The notes below the pieces were generated by a model. It had not been told where the DNA came from, made no database searches, and saw only the letters and a program-made list of their open reading frames with translations. A DNA stretch of 11,388 nucleotides from an uncultured Eubacteriales bacterium (GTDB lineage: Bacteria > Bacillota > Clostridia > Christensenellales > CAG-138). Below, in pieces: positions 5,842 through 11,388 of this stretch. The translations under genes were made by a program, and so were the position numbers. Positions within the stretch are counted from its first letter, which is position 1; each line of letters begins with the position of its first letter. The stretch spans positions 1-11,388 of the forward strand of contig URSN01000059.1 of the NCBI GenBank assembly GCA_900550525.1, in the 5' to 3' direction.

Positions 5842-5914
5842 GCGCGGGCGAACGAACGGGCCGGCGGGCGCGCGGCGCGCTGCCGGCGCAAGAGGAGAGG
5901 GGGAAGAGCGAGCC

Positions 5915-6493
5915 ATGAAGGCCATCAGGAAAAGGGTGCTGCTGGCTGCGGCGATCGCCGTGTGCTGCGCGCTGCCGGCGCTGGGCTCGGCGGCGTATCG
6001 GACCGTGAGCGCGGCGGCGGACTACGTGATCACCACCGGCGGCGTGAAGATCGCCCTGAACGAGTGGGCGGACGTGTCGCAGCAGCCGCACGTCCCGTTT
6101 GCGGATGCGGCGGGCGTCGTGCCCGGCAGCGCCGTGCCCAAGTATGTGGAGGTGGAGAACACCGGCGCGTCGGCCGCCTATGTGCGCGTGCGCGTGCAAA
6201 AGGACGTCCGCCTCCCGGAGGGGACGGCGGGGGACGCGGCGGCGGTCACGCTGGACATCAACACGCAGGACTGGACCGCGCGCGACGGATATTACTATTA
6301 TAATAAGCCGTTGCAGCCGGGCGAGCGCACGCCCTATCTGTTCACAGAGGTGCGCTTTGCCGCGGAGATGGACGCGCGCTATGGCGGCGCGCAGGTCGAG
6401 GTGCGCGTGCAGGCGGAGGCCACGCAGGCGGCCAACAACGGCCAGAGCGCGCTCGAGGCGGCGGGCTGGCCGGCGGCGGAACAGGGGGAATGA
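5915..6493 (+). CDS. TasA/camelysin-like secreted protein 2 (SipW substrate)
   Basis: This is a 192-residue exported protein. The signal peptide (MKAIRKR, then a hydrophobic core to ALGSAA, cleavage near residue 26) leads into YRTVSAAADYVITTGGVKIALNEW, the typical SipW-cognate mature start. Later blocks are VVPGSAVPKYVEVENTGASAAYVRVRV and DGYYYYNKPLQPGERT. They closely match the corresponding blocks of the protein at 9308 (VENTGNADAYIRVAL and DGYYYYTQPVAPGAQT), so the two are paralogues with a beta-sandwich of the camelysin type. It has no wall anchor. A GAGGAGAGGGGG precedes the ATG. The next gene starts three bases after its stop, so it is tightly coupled to the vWA gene. It could be a minor or tip-proximal subunit. 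Confidence 0.88.
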   Translation: MKAIRKRVLLAAAIAVCCALPALGSAAYRTVSAAADYVITTGGVKIALNEWADVSQQPHVPFADAAGVVPGSAVPKYVEVENTGASAAYVRVRVQKDVRLPEGTAGDAAAVTLDINTQDWTARDGYYYYNKPLQPGERTPYLFTEVRFAAEMDARYGGAQVEVRVQAEATQAANNGQSALEAAGWPAAEQGE

Positions 6494-6496
6494 CGC

Positions 6497-9295
6497 ATGG
6501 ATAGACGGATCACGCGCCTGCTCGGGCTGCTGCTGTGCCTCATGCTGCTCGTGCCGGTGGCCGCCGGCCACGGGGCGGCGGGCGCCTACGCCACCGAGGC
6601 GGGCACGGCGGTAAGCGAAACGCCCGCGCCGGAGGTAAGCGAAGCGCCCATCCAGCAGACGGGCGAAACGCCTGCACCGGCGGTAAGCGAAACGCCCATC
6701 CCGGAGGCGGACGGCCCGGCCGCGCTGTACGAGGCGCTGCTGGCGGCCGCGACGCGCGAGGAGGCGGCCGCGCTCTTGAGCGGGCTGGACGCGGCCGGGG
6801 CGGAGGCGGTTGCCGCCGCGCTGAGCGGGGCGCAGCGGGAGGCGCTGCTGGCGCACTTCACGGCGCTGCGCGGCACGCCGCCGGTGCAGCGGACCGTGCC
6901 GTTCACGCACGCCGGGCCGCTGCTGCCGCCGGTGCGCGTGGCTGCTGCGGCGCTGCGCCGCGCGGCGCGCTCTGACGGCGGCGAGCAGAGCAACCTCAAG
7001 CTCGGCAAGACCGTCCGCAGCAACGGCGACGGCACCTACACCATCACGCTGGAGGCGTATACCACCGGCGAGGTGATCGACACCACGCACACCATGCCCG
7101 TGGACGTCGTGCTCGTGCTGGATCAGTCCGGCTCCATGGCGGACCCGTTCGGCAGCACGACGCGGCAGGCGGCCATGAAGAGCGCGGTGAACGGCTTTAT
7201 CGACGCCGTGCATGAAAAATACGCGCCGGAGGCGGACCACCGCATCGCGCTGGTGACGTTCGGCTCGAATGCGAGCACGCTGCGGGGCTGGACGAGCGCG
7301 GACGATGCCGGGCGGAACGCGCTGCGCGCTGCGGTGGACGGCCTGCCGCGCTCGCCCTCCGGGGCCACGAACGTCGCCGCCGGCATGACGCAGGCCGCGG
7401 CGCTGATGGACGGCGGCTACGGCTATACGGGGCCGAACACGCTGCGCCAGCAGGTGGTCATCGTGTTCACCGACGGCGTGCCGACCACGCAGAGCGACTT
7501 TGACACCGGCGTGGCCAACCGCGCGCTCACCGCGGCGCGGGGGCTCAAGCAGGACGGCGTGACGGTCTATACCATCGGCATCTTCGAGGGCGCGCAGGCC
7601 GATCAGCTGTACGGGGACGCCTGGAAGTACCTGATCTACGACGACGTGCCGTGCAGCGGCGAGCCCGGCAGCTACTGGGGCGGCTCGTGGGCGGCCGACC
7701 TGTTCGGCGCGAACGATTTCGCCGCGGTGGACGTGCCGGCGGGCAACCGGTTTTTGAATTACCTGTCCACCAACTTTGCAAACAGCGGCGCGATCGGCAT
7801 CACCAAGGGCACCTATAATCCCGGCCATTCGTTCCTCGTCGCCGGGACGGGCTGGCGCATCGACGAAAACGAGACGCGCACCGATACCGGCTATTACCTG
7901 ACCGCCTCCAACGCCGGCGAGCTGGAGAACATCTTCCAGTCCATCGGCGGGCAGATCGCCACGCCGGGCATCGAGCTGGGCAGCGAGACGGTCGTGCGCG
8001 ACGTCCTGTCGGACTATTTCGTCCTGCCCGCGGGCGCGGGGCCGGACGATATCCGGCTCTACACGGCCGCGTATGACGGGACGGCGTTCGGCGCGCGCGA
8101 GGCGGCGCAGGGGCTGCACGCTGCGGTGGACGCGGCTGCGGGGACGGTCGCCGTCGACGGGTTCGACTTCAACGCGAACTTCGTCTCCGACGTCCCGCGC
8201 GAGGGCGGCTTCTACGGCCGCAAGCTCATCATGGAGTTCACCGTGCAGCCGCGAGCGGGCTTCCTCGGCGGCAACGGCGTGCCGACCAACACGGCCGCGT
8301 CCGGCGTCTATGCAGGCGGCGGCGCGGCGGAGCCGGTCGGGGCGTTCCCCGTACCCGCGGCGGACGTTCCCATCCCGGCGATCGCGGTGACGGCCGAACC
8401 CGCGGACGTCTACCTGTTCGGCGGATTGACGCAGGAGCAGCTGCTCGCGCGCGCCGCGGCGCAGGCGGGCGGCGTATCGCTCGACCTTGCCGCGGAGAAC
8501 TTCGGCCTCGAGCCGTGGCAGACCGCGTATGTCGCGCTCACGGCCGCGGCCGGCCCGGCGGGCGGGCTGACGGGGCTGACGGAGGACGGCGTATATACCG
8601 TGACCGCCGCCATCGCGCCCAAAGCGTCCGGCGCGGCGCAGCGGAGCGAGGACAGCGCCGAGGCGGCCGTGCGCGTGTTCCGGCCGGAGCTGACGTTTGC
8701 CGACAGCACGATCTACCTTGGCGAGACGGCCGACTATGCCCAAAACCTCGTCTCCGCCGCCTGGAAGCACAGCGATGAGGCGGCAAACGAGGCGGCCATG
8801 GGCGCGCCGCCGCAGCTGACGCTCGCTTATGAGCCGGGCGCAGGCGCCTTCCGGCAGGATACGGACGTATCGGCGGCGGTATCGATCGGCGGCAGGGACG
8901 CGACCGCGTATACGACGATGGTCAACACCGGCGACGGCGCGGCGGACCACCAGTTCACCGTGTTCGTGAAGGCCTGCTCGCTGACCATCACCAAGACGGG
9001 CGCGGCGCAGCAGAGCGACTCGTTCCTGTTCGACGTGACGGACGAGGCGGGCGCCGTGCGCACCGTCGCCGTGCACGGCAACGGCAGCGTGACCATCGGC
9101 GGCCTGCCGGTGGGGACCTATACCGTCCGCGAGCGGGAGAGCTGGTCGTGGCGCTATGAGGGCGGCCGCACGGCCCGGGCGGCGCTGACGCGCGAGGCCC
9201 CGTCCGCCGCGGTGACCATCGAAAACCGCGTGGACAACGGCTTCTGGCTCGGCGGCGACAGCTATCAGACCAACGCCTACAGCGGCGGCGAGTAA
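6497..9295 (+). CDS. Secreted von Willebrand factor A domain surface protein
   Basis: This 932-residue exported protein is probably the adhesive component of the operon. In order it has a signal peptide (residues 1-33), a Pro/Thr linker of four 8-residue repeats (39-70), and an Ala-rich helical stretch to about 165. A vWA domain (about 200-475) follows with a full metal site: D209-S211-S213 in DQSGSM, T291 in GATNV and D326 in FTDG. This vWA carries a long insertion (about 365-450). Beta-rich modules come next, then a Cna-B/SpaA-like domain (about 827-915) with TITKTG and GLPVGTYTVRERE, residues that could form an isopeptide bond. It ends NGFWLGGDSYQTNAYSGGE without LPXTG or a C-terminal membrane segment, so attachment must be noncovalent or through partners. 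GGGGGA precedes the start. Confidence 0.93.
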   Translation: MDRRITRLLGLLLCLMLLVPVAAGHGAAGAYATEAGTAVSETPAPEVSEAPIQQTGETPAPAVSETPIPEADGPAALYEALLAAATREEAAALLSGLDAAGAEAVAAALSGAQREALLAHFTALRGTPPVQRTVPFTHAGPLLPPVRVAAAALRRAARSDGGEQSNLKLGKTVRSNGDGTYTITLEAYTTGEVIDTTHTMPVDVVLVLDQSGSMADPFGSTTRQAAMKSAVNGFIDAVHEKYAPEADHRIALVTFGSNASTLRGWTSADDAGRNALRAAVDGLPRSPSGATNVAAGMTQAAALMDGGYGYTGPNTLRQQVVIVFTDGVPTTQSDFDTGVANRALTAARGLKQDGVTVYTIGIFEGAQADQLYGDAWKYLIYDDVPCSGEPGSYWGGSWAADLFGANDFAAVDVPAGNRFLNYLSTNFANSGAIGITKGTYNPGHSFLVAGTGWRIDENETRTDTGYYLTASNAGELENIFQSIGGQIATPGIELGSETVVRDVLSDYFVLPAGAGPDDIRLYTAAYDGTAFGAREAAQGLHAAVDAAAGTVAVDGFDFNANFVSDVPREGGFYGRKLIMEFTVQPRAGFLGGNGVPTNTAASGVYAGGGAAEPVGAFPVPAADVPIPAIAVTAEPADVYLFGGLTQEQLLARAAAQAGGVSLDLAAENFGLEPWQTAYVALTAAAGPAGGLTGLTEDGVYTVTAAIAPKASGAAQRSEDSAEAAVRVFRPELTFADSTIYLGETADYAQNLVSAAWKHSDEAANEAAMGAPPQLTLAYEPGAGAFRQDTDVSAAVSIGGRDATAYTTMVNTGDGAADHQFTVFVKACSLTITKTGAAQQSDSFLFDVTDEAGAVRTVAVHGNGSVTIGGLPVGTYTVRERESWSWRYEGGRTARAALTREAPSAAVTIENRVDNGFWLGGDSYQTNAYSGGE
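6611..6706 (+). repeat. Four 24-bp tandem repeats in the vWA gene linker
   Basis: Units start at 6611, 6635, 6659 and 6683 and encode VSETPAPE, VSEAPIQQ, TGETPAPA and VSETPIPE. The DNA is conserved as well as the protein: three units begin GTAAGCGAA. This is a Pro/Thr stalk likely to vary in copy number between strains. Confidence 0.85.
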
Positions 9296-9307
9296 AGGGG
9301 GAGCGAC

Positions 9308-9865
9308 ATGAAAAACGGCAGGAAGCAAACCGCCGGCCGCGCGCGGCTGGCGCGGCGCGGCAGGGCGGCGGCGCTCGGCGCGCTGCTCGTGCTGGCGCTG
9401 TTTGCGGGCGCGGCGGGCGCGCAGGCGCTGCTCATCGACGCGGCGCAGGAGCTGCCCAACACGTTCACGCCGGGCCGCGTGACCTGCGCGGTCGAGGAGA
9501 CGTTCGACGGCCGGGTCAAGCAGGACGTGCGCGTGGAGAACACCGGCAACGCCGACGCGTACATCCGCGTGGCGCTGGTGACATACCTGACCGGCGCGGA
9601 CGGCGCCGTGGACGGCGCGCAGGCCGCGCCCGCGCTCGGGTTCGCGCCCGGCGAGGGCTGGGTGCTGCATGAGGACGGCTACTATTACTATACGCAGCCG
9701 GTCGCGCCCGGCGCGCAAACCGGCGTGCTGATCGGTTCGCTGACGCTTGCGCCGGGGCAGGTCGTGGACGTGATCGCCTCGGCGGTGCAGAGCGCGCCGG
9801 CGAGGGCCGTGGCGGACGCATGGGGCGTGACCATCGCGCCCGGCAGCGTCGCCGCGGCGGGCTGA
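9308..9865 (+). CDS. TasA/camelysin-like secreted protein 3
   Basis: This 185-residue exported protein has a long basic N region (MKNGRKQTAGRARLARRGR), a hydrophobic core and AGAQA with cleavage near residue 40. A mature start, IDAAQELPNTFTPGRVTCAVEE, follows. The NTFTPG block is the counterpart of NTFTVG in the first subunit. The following VKQDVRVENTGNADAYIRVALV and DGYYYYTQPVAPGAQTGVLI blocks are shared with the protein at 5915. The end (AVQSAPARAVADAWGVTI) is a pattern I recognise from third subunits of such clostridial operons. AAAGGGGGGAG precedes the ATG, 12 bases after the vWA stop. No anchor is present. The probable role is an accessory fibre subunit or linker to the vWA protein. Confidence 0.86.
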   Translation: MKNGRKQTAGRARLARRGRAAALGALLVLALFAGAAGAQALLIDAAQELPNTFTPGRVTCAVEETFDGRVKQDVRVENTGNADAYIRVALVTYLTGADGAVDGAQAAPALGFAPGEGWVLHEDGYYYYTQPVAPGAQTGVLIGSLTLAPGQVVDVIASAVQSAPARAVADAWGVTIAPGSVAAAG

Positions 9866-9883
9866 CGGGAAGGAGGGGGCAGG

Positions 9884-10738
9884 ATGAAACGACACAACCG
9901 GACGCTGGCGCTGCTGCTGGTGCTGCTGGCCGCGTCCTTTCCGCTCGCGGCGCGCGCCGCGGGCAACCCGACGGTGACGTACACCGGCGATCAGACGGCG
10001 TTCACCATTTCGGACGTGGGGGACGGCTCGGCCACCGACCTGTTTGCGGGCTTCAAGGGCGTGATGCCGGGCGATGTGCTCACGCAGCGCATCGACGTGC
10101 GCAACGAGAGCGGCGCGGCCGTGCGCATCTATCTCCGGCAGGAGCCGGTGGACGAGGCGCACCGCGCGTTTTTGCAGCAGCTGCGGCTGACCGTGACGAG
10201 CGACCTTGGCGGGGCGCAGCTGTATGAAGCGCCGCCGGCGGAGCAGGACGGCCTCGCGGAGAACGTGCTGCTCGGGCTGTTCTACCCCGGCGCCAAGCTG
10301 ACGCTCACGGCGCAGCTGACCGTGCCCGCCGAAATGGACAACGCCTTTGCCGATCTGCGGGGCACGGTGCGCTGGGTGTTCACCGTGGAGGAGGACGAGG
10401 CGGCCGAACCGGATACCCCCGCGCCCGGCCCGGCCACCGGCGACGCGGCCGACCCGCTGCCGGGGCGCATCGGCGCGGCGGTCCTGGCCGCGGCGAGTGC
10501 GGCGCTGCTGGTGCTGCGCCGGGCCGGCGGGGAGCTGGACCTGTTCCACAAGGCGGTTCTGGTGGGCCTGTGGGCAGCGGCCGTGCTTTACTTTTACTGG
10601 ACCCTCGGCAGCCGCACCTTCCTCTACCACTGGGACTACGTAAACTACATTCTAAAGCAGTATCATGCCGAAGCCGCCTTTGCCCAGAGCACAGGCGCAG
10701 GCTTCCGGTTTCTCCTCGATTCCATCACCGAGGACTAA
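9884..10738 (+). CDS. Surface protein with PxTGD-like anchor, fused at its C terminus to a foreign membrane protein fragment
   Basis: Residues 1-213 form a coherent surface protein. It has a signal peptide (MKRHNRTLALLLVLLAASFP, cleavage near AARA at 25), a beta-rich domain with DLFAGFKGVMPGDVLTQRID and VRNESGAAVRIYLRQEP, and an acidic Pro-rich linker. A sorting-type tail follows: PATGD (183-187), a hydrophobic span (196-211) and RR (212-213). The natural end would be expected a few residues later. Instead the frame runs on through about 70 residues of unrelated sequence with a second membrane segment (FHKAVLVGLWAAAVLYFYW) and HWDYVNYILKQYHAE, to a TAA at 10736. A GGAGG lies nine bases before the ATG. 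The first part fits as the wall- or membrane-tethered base of the fibre. The fusion is either a real recombination or an assembly error. Confidence 0.8.
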   Translation: MKRHNRTLALLLVLLAASFPLAARAAGNPTVTYTGDQTAFTISDVGDGSATDLFAGFKGVMPGDVLTQRIDVRNESGAAVRIYLRQEPVDEAHRAFLQQLRLTVTSDLGGAQLYEAPPAEQDGLAENVLLGLFYPGAKLTLTAQLTVPAEMDNAFADLRGTVRWVFTVEEDEAAEPDTPAPGPATGDAADPLPGRIGAAVLAAASAALLVLRRAGGELDLFHKAVLVGLWAAAVLYFYWTLGSRTFLYHWDYVNYILKQYHAEAAFAQSTGAGFRFLLDSITED

Positions 10739-11388
10739 ACGAATTTCATCACCCTGTTCACCGAGTTCCCGTTCTGCCTGAGCGGCAAGACCGGCGACGA
10801 CTACGCATTCTGTCAGGTATTCAGCGTACTGCCCAGCCTGCTGGTGCTGCTGGCGGGCCTGACGGTCAAGGTGGGCCGGATGCTACGGGTAAAGAACCGG
10901 TTCTGGTATTTCCTCATCGGCTTTTCGTGGTGCGCTACCTTCCCGTTCGTGCGCATGTCGGCGGTGCTGGGCCAGCCGGACTGGTTCGGGCTGATCTTTG
11001 CCTTCATGCTCATGCTGCTCACACTGGACTACCGCTTTGACGGCATCGACCTGCCCCGCTATCTGCTCATCTTCGCCGCCACGGCGGGCATCATCCTCAC
11101 CCGGCGCTGGTACTTATATTTTGTGGTGGGCTACTGCTTTGCCTACGTGCTGCTGCTGGCAGTTTCCAGCATCCGGCTGGCAAAAGATGGCCAACCCAGC
11201 CGCGCTGTGCACCGCATGGTACGGCTGGTGGTGTTCGGCCTGTGTGCGGCCGGGGCCATGGTGCTGCTGCTTCTGCCCATGGTGCGCAAAATTTTAAGCT
11301 TTGACTACGCTGGGCGCTACTCTTACTACAACTTCGGCGGCATCACGCTGGAGCTGGCCGCTCAGACTCTGCGCATCGGTTTGCTGAA
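10532..11388 (+). pseudogene. Headless, nonsense-interrupted fragment of a polytopic membrane protein
   Basis: From about 10532 the same reading frame encodes a multi-spanning membrane protein with no start codon of its own. It is interrupted once by TAA (10736-10738) and otherwise stays open to the window end (about 285 codons). Before the stop comes HWDYVNYILKQYHAEAAFAQ and FRFLLDSITED. After it comes TNFITLFTEFPFC and several hydrophobic helices (FWYFLIGFSWCATFPFV, WFGLIFAFMLMLLTLDY, LLIFAATAGIILTRRWYLYF). An acidic-aromatic first loop followed by many helices suggests a GT-C-type glycosyltransferase or related lipid-linked-sugar enzyme, but I cannot name it. GC content by hand count is lower here (29/60 in 10621-10680 and 34/60 in 11101-11160, against 41/60 in 10261-10320) and A/T-ending codons increase. 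This suggests a different origin. Confidence 0.65.

Noticed and set aside
9238..9295. LPXTG anchor on the vWA protein
   Set aside because: The C terminus has no LPXTG, no hydrophobic span and no positive tail.
5666..10630. 1654-codon open frame on the minus strand antisense to the surface operon
   Set aside because: It mirrors GC-rich codons of well-supported plus-strand genes. The translation is low-complexity Arg/Ala/Gly/His, without domains or a good ribosome binding site.
10739..11388. Stop-codon recoding at TAA to join the two halves of the membrane protein
   Set aside because: TAA is not used for selenocysteine or pyrrolysine, and normal TAA stops end genes elsewhere in the window (5739, 9295). 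A nonsense change or error is simpler.

Overview
The window reads as chromosomal DNA from a high-GC, low-branching Firmicute, probably an uncultured gut clostridium (Oscillospirales/Christensenellales-like). This is inferred from strong AGGAGG ribosome binding sites, sigma-A-type promoters, a YtrA-type GntR/ABC operon, and a SipW/camelysin-type surface operon. Most of it is very GC-rich and packed with genes, so many long open frames on the opposite strand are only codon shadows.

Layout. (1) Positions 1-260 hold the 3' end of an unrecognised plus-strand gene. (2) On the minus strand, 2168 down to 224, lies a three-gene operon: a YtrA-type GntR repressor, an ABC ATPase and an ABC-2 permease. 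It has a near-consensus promoter overlaid by a palindromic operator. (3) Still on the minus strand are tag (DNA-3-methyladenine glycosylase I, 3059-2481) and an XRE-family regulator (3694-3323). The tag 3' UTR carries a reiterated 22-bp element and ends in a good intrinsic terminator. (4) Positions 3695-3900 form an AT-rich divergent control region. It has promoters in both directions, a 20-bp inverted repeat, and three ~17-bp direct repeats about 30 bp apart lying over the plus-strand promoter. That promoter drives a 72-residue XRE protein (3901-4119).

(5) From 4482 to the end of the unaltered part of the window runs a plus-strand surface operon. It encodes a SipW-type signal peptidase with a Ser-His active site, two TasA/camelysin-like secreted proteins separated by a cluster of very strong RNA hairpins, a 932-residue von Willebrand A protein with a complete MIDAS motif, a third TasA-like protein, and a protein with an N-terminal signal peptide and a C-terminal PxTGD-like anchoring signal. 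The likely job is an extracellular fibre or adhesin: the peptidase processes several paralogous subunits, the vWA protein binds a ligand or partner, and the last protein may tether the assembly. The XRE regulators just upstream recall SinR control of tapA-sipW-tasA in Bacillus, but that is only an analogy.

(6) At about 10520-10545 the last protein runs directly into a different, lower-GC polytopic membrane protein that has no start codon of its own. The same frame continues beyond a single in-frame TAA (10736-10738) to the window end. This is either a real deletion/recombination fusion with a decayed gene, or an assembly chimera. It should be resolved before anything from 10520 onward is interpreted.
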